Part shown: positions 29,309 to 39,398 of the stretch, in pieces
How positions within the stretch are numbered: position 1 is the stretch's first letter
Layout: every line of letters starts with the position of its first letter
From: Pantoea latae
GTDB lineage: Bacteria; Pseudomonadota; Gammaproteobacteria; Enterobacterales; Enterobacteriaceae
Assembly (NCBI RefSeq): GCF_002077695.1
Contig: NZ_MWUE01000016.1
Location: 124,001-188,000 of the forward strand
Length of the DNA stretch: 64,000 nucleotides
Reading direction: 5' to 3'
The notes under the pieces: generated by a model
Databases searched by the model: none
What the model was told of the DNA's origin: nothing
What the model saw: the letters and a program-made list of their open reading frames with translations, nothing else
Made by a program: the position numbers and the translations under genes

Positions 29309-31722
29309 TCTGGCGCTGGTTCTGGCGCGAGTGGCGCTCGCCCTCGCTGTTGATCGTCTGGCTGGCGTTGACGCTGGCGGTGGCCTGCGTGCTGGCGCTC
29401 GGCGCCATCAGCGACCGCATGGAAAAAGGGCTGAGCCAGCAGAGTCGCGACTTTATGGCGGGCGACCGCACGCTGCGCAGCAGTTCGGCCGCGCCGGACG
29501 CCTGGCTGGCAAAGGCGCGCGAGGAGGGGCTGCGCGTTAGCGGTCAGCTCAGCTTTATGACCATGACCTTTGCCGGCGAGACGCCGCAGCTCGCGGCGGT
29601 CAAGGCGGTGGATAACCGCTACCCGATGTTCGGCGAGCTGCAGACCGAACCGGCGGGTCTGAAACCGGCACCCGGCACCGCGCTGGCTGCGCCGCGGCTG
29701 ATGGCGCTGCTTAACCTCAAGGTGGGCGACCGGCTGGACGTCGGCGACGCCAGCTTGCGCATCGTTGGCGAAGTGATTCAGGAGCCGGACGGTGGCTTTA
29801 ATCCGTTCCAGATGGCGCCGCGCCTGCTGATCAATCTTGAGGATGCGCCAAAGACCGGCGCGATCCAGCCCGGCAGCCGCCTGACCTGGCGCTATAAGTT
29901 CGCCGGCAATCCGCAGCAGCTGGCGCGCTATGACAGCTGGATCCAGCCGCAGCTAAAGGCGGATCAGCGCTGGATCAGCGTTGAGAATTCCGAAGACGCG
30001 CTGGGGCGCTCGATGCAGCGCGCCCAGCAGTTTCTGCTGCTCTCCGCCTTGCTGACGCTGCTGCTGGCGATCGCCGCCGTCGCGGTGGCGATGAGCCACT
30101 ACTGCCGCAGCCGCTACGATCTGGTGGCGGTGCTGAAAACCCTGGGGGCGACCCGACATGCGCTGCGGCGGCTGATTATCGGCCAGTGGCTGGCGGTGCT
30201 GCTGCTGGCGGCGCTGTGCGGCGGGGCGCTGGGGCTGGGCGTCGAGGCGCTGCTGATGCAGATGCTGAAGCCGGTGCTGCCGGCGACGCTGCCGCCCGCC
30301 AGCGGCTGGCCGTGGCTCTGGGCGATCGGCTCGCTGTTTGTGATTTCGCTGCTGGTGGGGCTGCGTCCCTATCGGCTGCTGCTGGCGACCCAGCCGCTGC
30401 GCGTGCTGCGCCGCGACGCGGTGGCCGATATCTGGCCGCTGAAGCGCTATCTTCCGGCGATGGGCGCGGTGGTGGTGGCGCTGCTGGCGCTGCTGGTGGG
30501 CGGCAGTAAAATGCTCTGGGCGCTGCTGGCGGGCGTGGCGGCGCTGGCGGGCGTGCTGGCGCTGCTGGGCTGGGGCGCGCTGTTGCTGCTGCGGCGGCTG
30601 ACGGTGCGCAGCCTGGCGATGCGGCTGGCGATCAACCGGCTGCTGCGTCAGCCGGGCATGACGCTAAGCCAGCTGGCGGCGTTTTCGCTCTCCTTTATGC
30701 TGCTGGCGCTGCTGCTGGTGATGCGCGGCGATCTGCTGGATCGCTGGCAGCAGCAGCTGCCGCCGGACAGCCCTAACTATTTCCTGCTCAATATGACGCA
30801 GGAGCAGGTGCCGCAGGTGCGCGCTTTCCTCGCCGCGCATCAGGTAAAGCCGGAGACCTTCTATCCCGTGGCGCGCGTGCGTCTGACCTCTCTGAACGGC
30901 AAAGAGGCCGATCCAAAGCTGGATAACGCCCTGAACCGCGAGCTGAATCTGACGTGGATGCGCGAGCGGCCCGATCACAATCCGCTGGTGGCGGGCAGCT
31001 GGCCGCCGAAGGCCGGCGAGGTGTCGATGGAGGCGGAGCTGGCCGGTCGGCTGGGCGTGAAGCTGGGGGATACGCTGACCTTTACCGGCGACACCCAGGC
31101 GTTTAGCGCGACCATCAGCAGCCTGCGCAAGGTGGACTGGGAGAGTTTGCGGCCAAACTTCTTCTTTATTTTCCCGCCCGGCGCGCTGGATGCGCAGCCG
31201 CAAACCTGGCTGACCAGCTTCCGGCTGGAGAACGATACGGCGCTGCTGGCGCAGCTTAATCGCGCCTTTCCCACGCTGAGCCTGCTGGATATTGGCAGCA
31301 TTATGCGGCAGATCGGTCAGGTGCTGACGCAGGTGAGCCAGGCGCTGGAAATTATGGTGGTGCTGGTGACCTTCTGCGGCGTGCTGCTGCTGCTGGCGCA
31401 GATTCAGGTGGGGATGCGTCAGCGGCGTCAGGAGCTGGTGGTCTGCCGCACGCTGGGCGCCAGCAAAAAGCTGCTGCGCGCGACGCTGTGGTGCGAGTTC
31501 GCGCTGCTTGGCGTGGTCTCCGGCGTGGCGGCGGCGCTGGGCGCGGAAGCGGCGCTCTGGGCGCTGCAGCGCAAGATTTTCGATTTCCCGTGGCAGCCTG
31601 ACTGGACGCTGTGGCTGGCGCTGCCGCTGAGCGGCGCGCTGCTGCTCTCGCTGTGCGGCGGCTGGCTGGGTGTGCGGCTACTGCGCGGCAAGGCGCTGTT
31701 CCGGCGCGCGGAGTCAGCATAA
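29305..31722 (+). CDS. ybbP: YbbP, FtsX-like ABC permease
   Basis: An 805-aa inner-membrane permease (E. coli 804) with an N-terminal anchor helix, a large periplasmic domain (about 45-240) and two FtsX-like membrane blocks (about 245-480 and 680-795). The YbbAP family is related to lipid or antimicrobial efflux. TesA, encoded divergently, is a functional partner in E. coli proposals. Its ATG overlaps the ybbA stop. Confidence 0.94.
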   Translation: MIWRWFWREWRSPSLLIVWLALTLAVACVLALGAISDRMEKGLSQQSRDFMAGDRTLRSSSAAPDAWLAKAREEGLRVSGQLSFMTMTFAGETPQLAAVKAVDNRYPMFGELQTEPAGLKPAPGTALAAPRLMALLNLKVGDRLDVGDASLRIVGEVIQEPDGGFNPFQMAPRLLINLEDAPKTGAIQPGSRLTWRYKFAGNPQQLARYDSWIQPQLKADQRWISVENSEDALGRSMQRAQQFLLLSALLTLLLAIAAVAVAMSHYCRSRYDLVAVLKTLGATRHALRRLIIGQWLAVLLLAALCGGALGLGVEALLMQMLKPVLPATLPPASGWPWLWAIGSLFVISLLVGLRPYRLLLATQPLRVLRRDAVADIWPLKRYLPAMGAVVVALLALLVGGSKMLWALLAGVAALAGVLALLGWGALLLLRRLTVRSLAMRLAINRLLRQPGMTLSQLAAFSLSFMLLALLLVMRGDLLDRWQQQLPPDSPNYFLLNMTQEQVPQVRAFLAAHQVKPETFYPVARVRLTSLNGKEADPKLDNALNRELNLTWMRERPDHNPLVAGSWPPKAGEVSMEAELAGRLGVKLGDTLTFTGDTQAFSATISSLRKVDWESLRPNFFFIFPPGALDAQPQTWLTSFRLENDTALLAQLNRAFPTLSLLDIGSIMRQIGQVLTQVSQALEIMVVLVTFCGVLLLLAQIQVGMRQRRQELVVCRTLGASKKLLRATLWCEFALLGVVSGVAAALGAEAALWALQRKIFDFPWQPDWTLWLALPLSGALLLSLCGGWLGVRLLRGKALFRRAESA

Positions 31723-31727
31723 AAAAA

Positions 31728-31745
31728 GCGGGCCAGGCCCGCTTG
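31728..31745 (-). terminator. terminator between convergent ybbP and purK
   Basis: Inverted repeat GCGGGCC / GGCCCGC. On the minus strand it is followed by a run of seven T, so it terminates purEK best; on the plus strand only TTGTT follows. Confidence 0.75.
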
Positions 31746-31765
31746 TTGGCTGTTACGCTGGCTAA

Positions 31766-32830
31766 TCAGAACTTCTCTACGGCCCAGGCGATGCCGCTGG
31801 CGTACTCCGGCGGCAGCATCGGCACCAGCGCCTCTAGCGCCGCCGTCAGCCGCGCGCTGTCGCTGTCGGTCAGGTTCAGATGGCCGACCTTGCGGCCAGG
31901 CCGCACCTCTTTATCGTACCAGTGCAGATGCACCAGCGGCTGCTGCAGCCAGTCGCTGTTCAGCGCGGTGCCGATCAGGTTCACCATCACCGACGGCGCG
32001 AACACCACCGGCTGCGGCAGCGGCAGACCCAGCACGGCGCGCAGGTGCAGTTCGAACTGGCTGATCGAGGCGCCGTTTTGCGTCCAGTGCCCGCTGTTGT
32101 GCACGCGCGGCGCCAGCTCATTGATCAGCAGGCCCTGCGGCGTCACGAAGCACTCCATCGCCATCACGCCGACATAGTTCAGCTCTTGCATAATGGCGCT
32201 GAGCATCGCTTCGGCCTGCGCCTGCTGCGCGGCATCCGCCTGCGGGAAGGCGACGCTGGTACGGAGGATCCCCTCCTGATGCAGGTTGTGGGTCAGCGGG
32301 TAAAACACCGTGCGGCCATCCTGACCGCGCGCGCCCACCAGCGACACCTCGCCGAGAAAATTGATGCCCTGCTCGACGATGCACTCGCCGTAGCAGTCGT
32401 CCGGCAGCGTGTCGGTCTCATCCGCGCGCAGTCGCCACTGACCGCGGCCGTCATAGCCGCCGGTGCGGCGCTTAACGATCGCCAGCTCGCCCAGCGAGGC
32501 GAACACCTGCGGCCACTCGCTTTTCGCCGCCAGCAGCTGCCAGGGCGCGGTGGCGAGATGCAGCCGATCGAGCAGCTGTTTCTGCGTCAGGCGATCCGCC
32601 AGACGCGGGAAAATATCGCGGTTAACAAAGGCGGGATGCACCGCCAGCTCGCGCGTCAGCGCGGTCTCCGGCCAGCGCTCGATCTCGGCGGTGATCACGC
32701 TCTGCGCAATCGGCAGCGCCTCCGGCTCGGCGTCAAGGCCGACCGGGTAAACGGCAATGCCCAGCGGCTCGCCCGCCTGACGCAGCATGCGGCCCAGCTG
32801 GCCGTTGCCCAGTACGCAAACCGGCTTCAT
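31766..32830 (-). CDS. purK: PurK, N5-carboxyaminoimidazole ribonucleotide synthase
   Basis: De novo purine pathway: ATP-dependent carboxylation of AIR to N5-CAIR. It is 354 aa, ATP-grasp fold, with start [16 protein letters not shown], the [17 protein letters not shown]-binding loop, and [14 protein letters not shown] near the active site. The start overlaps the purE stop (ATGA). Confidence 0.97.
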   Translation of the reverse strand: MKPVCVLGNGQLGRMLRQAGEPLGIAVYPVGLDAEPEALPIAQSVITAEIERWPETALTRELAVHPAFVNRDIFPRLADRLTQKQLLDRLHLATAPWQLLAAKSEWPQVFASLGELAIVKRRTGGYDGRGQWRLRADETDTLPDDCYGECIVEQGINFLGEVSLVGARGQDGRTVFYPLTHNLHQEGILRTSVAFPQADAAQQAQAEAMLSAIMQELNYVGVMAMECFVTPQGLLINELAPRVHNSGHWTQNGASISQFELHLRAVLGLPLPQPVVFAPSVMVNLIGTALNSDWLQQPLVHLHWYDKEVRPGRKVGHLNLTDSDSARLTAALEALVPMLPPEYASGIAWAVEKF

Positions 32831-33336
32831 GCATCCTCCCGCGGGTCCGGGTTATTCAGCACCTCGTCGGTCTGCGCCTGACGCCAGGCGCCGAGGCGCG
32901 TCGCCAGCGCCGCGTCGTGGATCGCCAGAATCTGCGCCGCCAGCAGGCCGGCGTTGGCCGCGCCCGCTTTGCCGATCGCCAGGGTGCCGACCGGAATGCC
33001 GCGCGGCATCTGCACGATAGAGTAGAGGCTGTCGACGCCGCTCAGCGCCGCGCTCTGCACCGGCACGCCCAGCACCGGCACCAGCGTTTTCGCCGCCAGC
33101 ATGCCCGGCAGATGCGCCGCGCCGCCCGCGCCCGCGATAATCACCTGATAGCCGTTATCTGCGGCCGTTTCGGCAAAGCTGAACAGTTTGTCCGGCGTGC
33201 GGTGCGCAGAGACCACTTCGACATGGAAGGGCACGTCCAGGCTGGTAAGGATCTCCGCAGCGAACTGCATGGTGGACCAGTCACTTCTGGAGCCCATTAC
33301 AATAGCAATGCGGGCCGGGGCGGCGTTGGATGACAT
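32827..33336 (-). CDS. purE: PurE, N5-CAIR mutase
   Basis: Converts N5-CAIR to CAIR. It is 169 aa, class I Pur[15 protein letters not shown] at the N-terminus with the phosphate-binding GSRSD motif, SAHRTP near 44 with the catalytic His, and [13 protein letters not shown]. It is first gene of the purEK operon, with a PurR operator about 85 bp upstream. Confidence 0.97.
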   Translation of the reverse strand: MSSNAAPARIAIVMGSRSDWSTMQFAAEILTSLDVPFHVEVVSAHRTPDKLFSFAETAADNGYQVIIAGAGGAAHLPGMLAAKTLVPVLGVPVQSAALSGVDSLYSIVQMPRGIPVGTLAIGKAGAANAGLLAAQILAIHDAALATRLGAWRQAQTDEVLNNPDPREDA

Positions 33337-33421
33337 GCGGTCAACTCCTGTGAATAAACAAACGAACCTGGCCGGTCGGTCAGGTAAAGAAGGGCACAGA
33401 GAATAGCATGAGAAAGAGAGA

Positions 33422-33437
33422 AGGAAAACGGTTGCGT
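33422..33437 (-). promoter_or_regulatory. PurR operator of purEK
   Basis: On the minus strand, ACGCAACCGTTTTCCT fits the PurR consensus (A-N-GCAA-N-CG-N-TT-N-C) and is essentially the E. coli purE site. It lies about 86 bp upstream of purE, between purE and lpxH. Confidence 0.88.
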
Positions 33438-33467
33438 CGCCGCGATTCCGGCGCGTTCAGCGAGAAT

Positions 33468-34184
33468 TTAAAAGTCGAATTCAATCAGGCTGACGCCGCT
33501 GGCGTCGAGCTGGATCATCGAGCCGCGCTGGTGCCACGCGCCCAGAACCGCGCGCTCGGCGGGCTGGCCCTGTAAGGCAAAACGGTGGATCGCCGGACGA
33601 TGGGTGTGGCCGTGGATCATCAGGCTGACCTGGTGGCGCAGCATCGTTGCCTCAACCGCCTCGGCGTTAACGTCCATAATGGTCTGCGACTTGTGCTGAT
33701 TTGCCTGTTTGCTGCCGTCGCGCATGCGCGCGGCGATGCGCTGGCGCAAAGCGAGCGGCAGGGCGAGAAACAGGCGCTGCAGCCAGCGCTGATGCACTTT
33801 GGCGCGAAAACGCTGATAGCCGACGTCGTCGGTGCAGAGCGTATCGCCATGCAGGATCAGCACGCGATGACCGTAGCACGCCAGCACCTGCTCTTCCGGC
33901 AGCAGCGTCATGTTGCTGGCGCGGCCGTAAGCTTTGCCAAGCAGAAAGTCGCGGTTGCCATGGATAAAGAAGACCGGCACCGGCAGCGCACGCAGCGCGT
34001 CGGCGACCTGCTGATGCAGCGGATTGGGATCGTCGTCGCCGATCCAGGCTTCAAACAGATCGCCCAGGATATAGAGTGCGTCGCAGTGCACCGCTTCGCG
34101 CGCCAGAAAATGCAGAAAACCGGCGGTGATCGCCGGTTCTTCCTGGCACAGATGCAGATCTGCGATAAACAGGGTGCGCGACAT
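33468..34184 (-). CDS. lpxH: LpxH, UDP-2,3-diacylglucosamine pyrophosphatase
   Basis: Peripheral membrane enzyme of lipid A synthesis, making lipid X from UDP-diacylglucosamine. It is 238 aa, calcineurin-like phosphoesterase fold: metal ligands Asp9 and His11 (FIADLHL), [19 protein letters not shown] and GHTHRP. Its start overlaps the ppiB stop by one base (TAATG), so ppiB-lpxH are cotranscribed. Confidence 0.96.
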   Translation of the reverse strand: MSRTLFIADLHLCQEEPAITAGFLHFLAREAVHCDALYILGDLFEAWIGDDDPNPLHQQVADALRALPVPVFFIHGNRDFLLGKAYGRASNMTLLPEEQVLACYGHRVLILHGDTLCTDDVGYQRFRAKVHQRWLQRLFLALPLALRQRIAARMRDGSKQANQHKSQTIMDVNAEAVEATMLRHQVSLMIHGHTHRPAIHRFALQGQPAERAVLGAWHQRGSMIQLDASGVSLIEFDF

Positions 34185-34678
34185 TACTCGCTGACGGTGA
34201 CTTTCTGGATGACGACGTCATCTTTCGGTACGTCCTGGTGCATGCCGCTGCGGCCGGTAGAGACCGCTTTGATTTTCTCAACCACGTCCATGCCTTCAAC
34301 CACTTCAGCAAACACGCAGTAGCCCCAGCCCTGCAGGCTTTCGTCGCGGAAGTTCAGGAAGTCGTTGTCAGCAACGTTGATAAAGAACTGCGCGGTCGCA
34401 GAATGGGGGGCAGAGGTGCGCGCCATCGCCAGGGTGCCGCGGGTGTTTTTCAGGCCGTTGTTCGCTTCGTTGCGAATTTCCGCTTTGGTGGCTTTCTGCT
34501 TCATGCCCGGCTCAAAACCGCCGCCCTGGATCATAAAGCCGTTGATAACACGGTGGAAAATGGTGTTGTCGTAAAAACCTTCACGGCAGTATTCGAGGAA
34601 GTTTTGCACGGTAGCAGGCGCTTTATCGTCGAAGGTTTTAATTACGATGTCGCCGTGGTTGGTCTGGAAGGTAACCAT
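34184..34678 (-). CDS. ppiB: PpiB, cytoplasmic cyclophilin-type peptidyl-prolyl isomerase
   Basis: Accelerates cis-trans isomerisation of Xaa-Pro bonds. It is 164 aa, identical in length to E. coli. The cyclophilin signature includes [13 protein letters not shown] (catalytic Arg), ATAQFFINV and [10 protein letters not shown]. No signal peptide. The start at 34678 is chosen for the conserved MVTFQTNHG; an ATG one codon earlier also has a good ribosome site (AGGA). Confidence 0.96.
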   Translation of the reverse strand: MVTFQTNHGDIVIKTFDDKAPATVQNFLEYCREGFYDNTIFHRVINGFMIQGGGFEPGMKQKATKAEIRNEANNGLKNTRGTLAMARTSAPHSATAQFFINVADNDFLNFRDESLQGWGYCVFAEVVEGMDVVEKIKAVSTGRSGMHQDVPKDDVVIQKVTVSE

Positions 34679-34895
34679 CATTCTCGTCCTGTAAAGGTTG
34701 TCGTCAGTCGTCTGGTCGTCGCAAAGCGCGCTGACCATTTTAGTCGACGCCTCTTATATCATAAATTCCAATGACGCGTCAGCACGCCCGCGGCGCTGTC
34801 GGCACGCTGCCGTCGCGCAAGCGCGAAAAATACGGCACAATAACTGAATAACCTGATAAAAGTGTTTACCGCACACGTCTAAACGGAACTGTTCA

Positions 34896-36281
34896 ATGCT
34901 AAAGATTTATAACACCCTGAGTCGACAGAAAGAGGAATTTAAACCTATCCATGCTGGCGAAATCGGCATGTACGTGTGCGGTATCACGGTGTACGACCTC
35001 TGTCATATTGGCCACGGACGCACCTTCGTGGCGTTCGACGTGGTATCTCGCTACCTGCGCTACAGCGGCTATCGCCTGAACTACGTGCGCAACATCACCG
35101 ATATTGACGACAAAATCATTAAACGCGCCAATGAGAACGGCGAGAGCATCGAAACCCTGACCAACCGTATGATCGGCGAAATGCATAAAGATTTCGCCGC
35201 GCTGGGTATTCTGCCGCCGGATCAGGAGCCGCGCGCCACGCGTCATATCGCGGAGATTATCGAGCTGGTGGAGCGTCTGATCGCACGTGGTCACGCCTAT
35301 GTCGCCGACAACGGCGACGTGATGTTCGACGTGCCGAGCGACGCCGATTACGGCGCGCTGTCGCGTCAGGATCTGGAGCAGCTGCAGGCCGGCGCGCGCG
35401 TGGAAGTGGCCGAAGTGAAGCGCAACCCGATGGATTTCGTGCTGTGGAAAATGTCGAAAGCGGATGAGCCGGCGTGGCCGTCGCCGTGGGGCAATGGGCG
35501 TCCGGGCTGGCATATCGAGTGCTCGGCGATGAACTGCAAACAGCTCGGCGCGCATTTCGATATTCACGGCGGCGGCTCGGATCTGATGTTCCCGCACCAT
35601 GAGAATGAGATTGCTCAGTCGACCTGCGCCCACGACGGCCCGTACGTCAACTACTGGATGCACTCCGGCATGGTGATGGTGGATCGCGAGAAGATGTCGA
35701 AATCTCTCGGCAACTTCTTCACCGTGCGCGACGTGCTGCAGCACTACGACGCCGAAACGGTGCGCTACTTCCTGATGTCCGGCCACTACCGCAGCCAGCT
35801 TAACTACGGCGAAGAGAACCTGAACCAGGCGCGCGCGGCGCTGGAGCGTCTCTACACCGCCCTGCGTCACACCGACCCGAACGTCGCGGCGGCGGGCGGC
35901 GAAGCCTTTGACGCGCGCTTCCGCGCGGCGATGGACGACGACTTCAACACGCCGGAAGCCTACTCGGTGCTGTTCGACATGGCGCGCGAGGTTAATCGCC
36001 TGAAAGGCGAGAACAGCGATGCGGCCAACGCGCTGGCGGCAAAGCTGCGCGAAATTGCCAACGTGCTGGGCATTCTGCAGCAGGATCCCGAGCAGTTCCT
36101 GCAGAGCGGCGCGCAGAGCAACGCCGACGAAGTGGCTGAGATCGAGCACTGGGTGCAGGCACGCGCCGACGCGCGTAAAGAGAAAAACTGGGCGCAGGCT
36201 GATATCGCGCGCGACAAGCTCAACGAGCTGGGCGTGATTGTGGAGGATGGGCCGCAGGGCTCCACCTGGCGTCGTAAGTAA
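34896..36281 (+). CDS. cysS: Cysteinyl-tRNA synthetase
   Basis: Class I aminoacyl-tRNA synthetase. It is 461 aa, the usual length. Zinc ligand Cys28 and the HIGH motif (37-40) are at the N-terminus; [10 protein letters not shown] contributes a second zinc Cys, HHENEIAQS the His/Glu ligands, and KMSKS (about 267-271) the catalytic loop. It is divergent from ppiB and ends in a strong terminator. Confidence 0.98.
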   Translation: MLKIYNTLSRQKEEFKPIHAGEIGMYVCGITVYDLCHIGHGRTFVAFDVVSRYLRYSGYRLNYVRNITDIDDKIIKRANENGESIETLTNRMIGEMHKDFAALGILPPDQEPRATRHIAEIIELVERLIARGHAYVADNGDVMFDVPSDADYGALSRQDLEQLQAGARVEVAEVKRNPMDFVLWKMSKADEPAWPSPWGNGRPGWHIECSAMNCKQLGAHFDIHGGGSDLMFPHHENEIAQSTCAHDGPYVNYWMHSGMVMVDREKMSKSLGNFFTVRDVLQHYDAETVRYFLMSGHYRSQLNYGEENLNQARAALERLYTALRHTDPNVAAAGGEAFDARFRAAMDDDFNTPEAYSVLFDMAREVNRLKGENSDAANALAAKLREIANVLGILQQDPEQFLQSGAQSNADEVAEIEHWVQARADARKEKNWAQADIARDKLNELGVIVEDGPQGSTWRRK

Positions 36282-36293
36282 CCTCAACGGAGA

Positions 36294-36317
36294 GGGCGCG
36301 CTGGCGCCCTTTTTTTA
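36294..36317 (+). terminator. Rho-independent terminator of cysS
   Basis: Stem GGGCGC / GCGCCC with a 4-nt loop, followed by seven T (36310-36316). The T-run touches the ATG of the next gene. Confidence 0.9.
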
Positions 36318-37414
36318 TGCCGGTTGAAAAGATTGAGATCCACGGCTTTCGTTCGGTGCGCCAGCTGTCGCTGACCCTGGGGCAGTTGAACGTGATCAGC
36401 GGCCCCAACGGCTGCGGCAAATCGAACCTCTATAAAGCGGTCAGGCTGCTGCACGACGCCGCCAGCGGACGGCTTGCGGCGGCGCTGGCGGAAGAGGGCG
36501 GCATTCAGAAGGTCATGTGGGCGGGCGGCCTGCGGCGCGGCGATCGGCGCCACGATGCCAGACGCCTGACGCTGGCGGCGCAGATGGACGATCTCGACTA
36601 TCAGCTCGACATCGGCTTTCCGGAACCGCTGGCTACCTCGCTGTTTAACCTCGACCCGCTGGTAAAAGAGGAGCGCATCTGGCTGAGCGGCCAGCGGCGA
36701 CGGCCCGCCTCCTGCATTATGCAGCGGCAAAATCAGACGGCGTTTCTGCATAACGTCGACGGCGAGCGCGTGGCCTATCCGGCAACGCTGCATCCCGAAG
36801 AGTCGCTGTTCGGCCAGCTGGGCGAGCCGCATCGCTATCCCGAGCTGTCGCAGCTGCGCGAACGGCTGCGCCAGTGGCGCTTCTATCATGAATTCGCCGT
36901 CTGGCCCGGCTCGCCGATCCGCGCGCCGCAGACGGGTGTGCGATCCCCGGTGCTGGCGCATGACGGCAGCAACCTCGCCGCCGCCTGGGCGACTATCGTC
37001 GAGCGCGGCCATCATGAGCTGCTCTATGCGGTGACCGCGCAGGCGTTTCCCGACAGCGAGTTTCACGTTGAGGTGCAGAACGGCCGCTTTCAGATGCAGA
37101 TGTCGCGGCGCGGGGTGCTGCGCCCGCTCGACAGCGTCGAGTTCTCGGACGGCACGCTGCGCTTTCTTTGCCTGGTGGTGGCGCTGCTCAGCCCAAGGCC
37201 GCCGCAGTTTATGGCGCTCAACGAGCCGGAGAACAGTCTGCATGAGGATTTATTGCCGGCGCTGGCGCACCTGATTGCCGAAGCGAGCCAGTTCTGTCAG
37301 CTCTGGATCACCAGCCATTCGCCGCGCCTCGCGCATCTGATTGCGCAGCATGCGCCGGTGAATCATATTCGGCTGGAGCAGTGTGAGGGCGAAACGCGTA
37401 TCGCGGAGGAGTAG
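36317..37414 (+). CDS. RecF/OLD-like stand-alone AAA ATPase
   Basis: A 365-aa SMC/RecF-type ATPase of the COG4637 kind. Walker A GPNGCGKSN is at about 29-37, the signature-like region EFSDGTLRFLCL lies near 275, Walker B ALNEPENSLHEDL near 300, and the switch His in ITSHSPRLAHL near 335. There is no Toprim or nuclease domain fused. Function is unknown; relatives are common and sometimes near defence genes, but no partner gene is visible here. The ATG directly follows the cysS terminator with no ribosome site. A terminator follows. Not at this place in E. coli. Confidence 0.85.
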   Translation: MPVEKIEIHGFRSVRQLSLTLGQLNVISGPNGCGKSNLYKAVRLLHDAASGRLAAALAEEGGIQKVMWAGGLRRGDRRHDARRLTLAAQMDDLDYQLDIGFPEPLATSLFNLDPLVKEERIWLSGQRRRPASCIMQRQNQTAFLHNVDGERVAYPATLHPEESLFGQLGEPHRYPELSQLRERLRQWRFYHEFAVWPGSPIRAPQTGVRSPVLAHDGSNLAAAWATIVERGHHELLYAVTAQAFPDSEFHVEVQNGRFQMQMSRRGVLRPLDSVEFSDGTLRFLCLVVALLSPRPPQFMALNEPENSLHEDLLPALAHLIAEASQFCQLWITSHSPRLAHLIAQHAPVNHIRLEQCEGETRIAEE

Positions 37415-37417
37415 AAG

Positions 37418-37441
37418 GGCGTCCCGCAGGACGCCTCTTTT
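37418..37441 (+). terminator. terminator after the RecF-like ATPase
   Basis: Stem GGCGTCC / GGACGCC with a CGCA loop followed by TCTTTTC, three bases after the stop. It lies between convergent genes and may also act on ybcJ. Confidence 0.8.
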
Positions 37442-37653
37442 CAGGCGGTAACGGTGATGCGCTGTCCGGCAAATTCGACGGTCTGGCCGGCCAGGATTTT
37501 GCAGCGCTTGCGCGTTTCTACCGCGCCGTCGACGGTGACTTCGCCGTCGGCGATAACGATCTTCGCCTGCGCGCCGCTCTCTACCCAGCCTTCCAGCTTC
37601 AGCAGATCGCACAGGTCGACATGCGGGTGTTTACCCAGGGCAAAAGTCGCCAT
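37441..37653 (-). CDS. ybcJ: YbcJ, S4-like RNA-binding protein
   Basis: A 70-aa protein with an S4-type RNA-binding fold: LCDLLKLEGWVESGAQAKIVIADGEVTVDG, then KRCKILAGQTV. The E. coli homologue structure supports RNA binding; the target is unknown. Its ATG overlaps the folD stop (TAATG), indicating coupling. Confidence 0.93.
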   Translation of the reverse strand: MATFALGKHPHVDLCDLLKLEGWVESGAQAKIVIADGEVTVDGAVETRKRCKILAGQTVEFAGQRITVTA

Positions 37654-38519
37654 TATGCTTCCTCTTTATCATGGTAAGTTTCGCACGCGTGCAGCGTGTT
37701 TTCGATCAGCGTCGCGACGGTCATCGGCCCCACGCCGCCCGGCACCGGGGTGATGTAGGAGGCGCGCTCGGCAGCCGCGTCGAAGTCAACGTCGCCCACC
37801 ACTTTGCCGCTCTCCAGTCGGTTGATGCCGACGTCGATTACCACCGCGCCCGGCTTAATCCAGTCGCCCGGGATAAAACCGGGTTTGCCGACTGCCACCA
37901 CCAGCAGATCCGCGTGCTCGACGTGGTGACGCAGATCTTTGGTGAAGCGATGCGTTACGGTGGTGGTGCAGCCCGCCAGCAGCAGCTCCATGCTCATCGG
38001 GCGGCCTACGATGTTGGACGCGCCAACCACCACGGCGTTCAGGCCGTAGGTATCGATATTGTAGCGCTCCAGCAGCGTGACGATGCCGCGCGGCGTACAG
38101 GGACGCAGCGTCGGCGCGCGCTGGCAGAGACGGCCAACGTTGTAGGGATGGAAGCCATCGACATCTTTATCGGGCGTGATGCGCTCCAGCACTTTGACGT
38201 TGTCGATGCCGGCCGGCAGCGGCAGCTGTACCAGAATGCCGTCGATCTCATGGTCGTTATTGAGATCGTCAATCAGCTGCAGCAGCTCGGCTTCGCTGGT
38301 GGTGGCAGGCAGATCGTATGAGCGCGACACAAAGCCGACCTCATCGCAGGCGCGACGTTTGCTGCCGACGTAGATTTGCGAAGCGGGGTTTTCACCTACC
38401 AGAACGACCGCCAGTCCCGGCGCGCGTTTACCGGCTGCCAGACGCTGCTTTACTTTTTCCGCAACCTCAAGGCGCACCTGCTGCGCAATCGTTTTACCGT
38501 CAATAATTTTTGCTGCCAT
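37653..38519 (-). CDS. folD: FolD, methylene-THF dehydrogenase / cyclohydrolase
   Basis: Bifunctional NADP-dependent one-carbon enzyme interconverting 5,10-methylene- and 10-formyl-THF. It is 288 aa, as in E. coli. The catalytic [14 protein letters not shown] segment with its Lys lies at about 52-65. [10 protein letters not shown], the NADP-binding [17 protein letters not shown] and the C-terminal [15 protein letters not shown] are all visible. It is cotranscribed with ybcJ and divergent from the tRNA gene. Confidence 0.97.
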   Translation of the reverse strand: MAAKIIDGKTIAQQVRLEVAEKVKQRLAAGKRAPGLAVVLVGENPASQIYVGSKRRACDEVGFVSRSYDLPATTSEAELLQLIDDLNNDHEIDGILVQLPLPAGIDNVKVLERITPDKDVDGFHPYNVGRLCQRAPTLRPCTPRGIVTLLERYNIDTYGLNAVVVGASNIVGRPMSMELLLAGCTTTVTHRFTKDLRHHVEHADLLVVAVGKPGFIPGDWIKPGAVVIDVGINRLESGKVVGDVDFDAAAERASYITPVPGGVGPMTVATLIENTLHACETYHDKEEA

Positions 38520-38657
38520 CAGAGAGGAAATCCACTGTGTTGTGTTGAATCGGGGAAAGGCGCCTATTCTGTCAGAAGCGTGAGGCGCTGTCAGGTTCTG
38601 AATTATCGCGGGTTGTCTGATTCTTCGGCATACGCGTCGCAGGGTCGGCCAAAAGCG

Positions 38658-38685
38658 TTGACTCGTTGAGGTCTCGCCGTATAAT
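38658..38685 (+). promoter_or_regulatory. sigma-70 promoter of tRNA-Arg
   Basis: TTGACT (38658-38663) and a perfect TATAAT (38680-38685) with a 16-bp spacer, 15 bp before the mature tRNA 5' end. The discriminator is CCTCGCC, moderately GC-rich. Confidence 0.85.
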
Positions 38686-38700
38686 CCTCGCCATCCCCGT

Positions 38701-38777
38701 GCGCCCTTAGCTCAGCTGGATAGAGCACCGGCCTTCTAAGCCGTAGGTCACAGGTTCGAATCCTGTAGGGCGTGCCA
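38701..38777 (+). tRNA. argU: tRNA-Arg, anticodon TCT
   Basis: A complete 77-nt cloverleaf. The acceptor stem is GCGCCCT / AGGGCGT, the anticodon loop CTTCTAA carries TCT, the T-arm contains GGTTCGAATCC, and the 3' CCA is encoded. It decodes AGA. It matches E. coli argU, a frequent integration site for phages (DLP12 in E. coli). No integrase is seen downstream. Confidence 0.97.
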
Positions 38778-38944
38778 TTTTCTCTTCTGCTGCAGCCTGC
38801 TTCACGTTGCGAAATCGCCATTCCCTCGCGTCGTTCTGACGTCCTCATGTTCTTTAGCGCATGCTTTTTTAGAAAGACGGCGTAAAGCCTGTAAAAGCGG
38901 TTTGCTGCCCGTTTATAACACTCACTGTTTCCCCCTTTTTCCCG

Positions 38945-38977
38945 CATAAAAAAACCGCCTTTCAGCGGTTTGCTTTT
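38945..38977. terminator. bidirectional terminator between argU and the 136-aa gene
   Basis: Stem AACCGC / GCGGTT with CTTTCA loop, flanked by a seven-A run on the left and GCTTTT on the right, so it can stop transcripts from both strands, and best the minus-strand gene at 38988. Confidence 0.8.
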
Positions 38978-38987
38978 ACGCCAGCCC

Positions 38988-39398
38988 TTAAACGGGATTG
39001 CGATACTCCTCAAAAGAGCGCGGTTTGGGATCGCCCGCTTTACGGTAGTCATCGTCATTTTTCTGACGTTCCGTAATATACATCAGCGTTTCCTGCAGTT
39101 GTCGCTGTTCTTCTACCGGCATGGTATTAATCACGCCGCTATCCAGCAGCGCCTGAATTTTATTGATAATTTCCACGGCAAAGCCGAGGAACTCGCTGTT
39201 GCTAAGAATTTCATTGCGATACACCTCGCTTACATCCTGCTGCGTTTCCAGGCGCGCTTCCAGATCCTTTACCTGCACGGCGTAGCTGTCGAGCTGGGCC
39301 TGAATATCATCCGGTACGCTGGCGCCATTTTCAGCCAGCGTCTTCAGCGCGTTAATCGTATCAATTGCCTGTTGAGCTAAATCTGAAGCAGTGGTCAT
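38988..39398 (-). CDS. hypothetical coiled-coil protein, 136 aa
   Basis: Not recognised. Start at 39398 (MTTASDLAQQAIDTIN) with AAAGGAAAG upstream; a longer frame to 39587 lacks support. The product is acidic and mostly helical, with heptad-like Leu/Ile spacing (about 10-80) and a polar C-terminus ending ERQKNDDDYRKAGDPKPRSFEEYRNPV. No signal peptide or membrane helix. It is the first gene of the variable region after argU. Confidence 0.7.
   Translation of the reverse strand: MTTASDLAQQAIDTINALKTLAENGASVPDDIQAQLDSYAVQVKDLEARLETQQDVSEVYRNEILSNSEFLGFAVEIINKIQALLDSGVINTMPVEEQRQLQETLMYITERQKNDDDYRKAGDPKPRSFEEYRNPV

Noticed and set aside
34899..36287. 462-codon open frame antisense to cysS
   Set aside because: Covers the whole of a certain essential gene on the other strand and has shadow composition.
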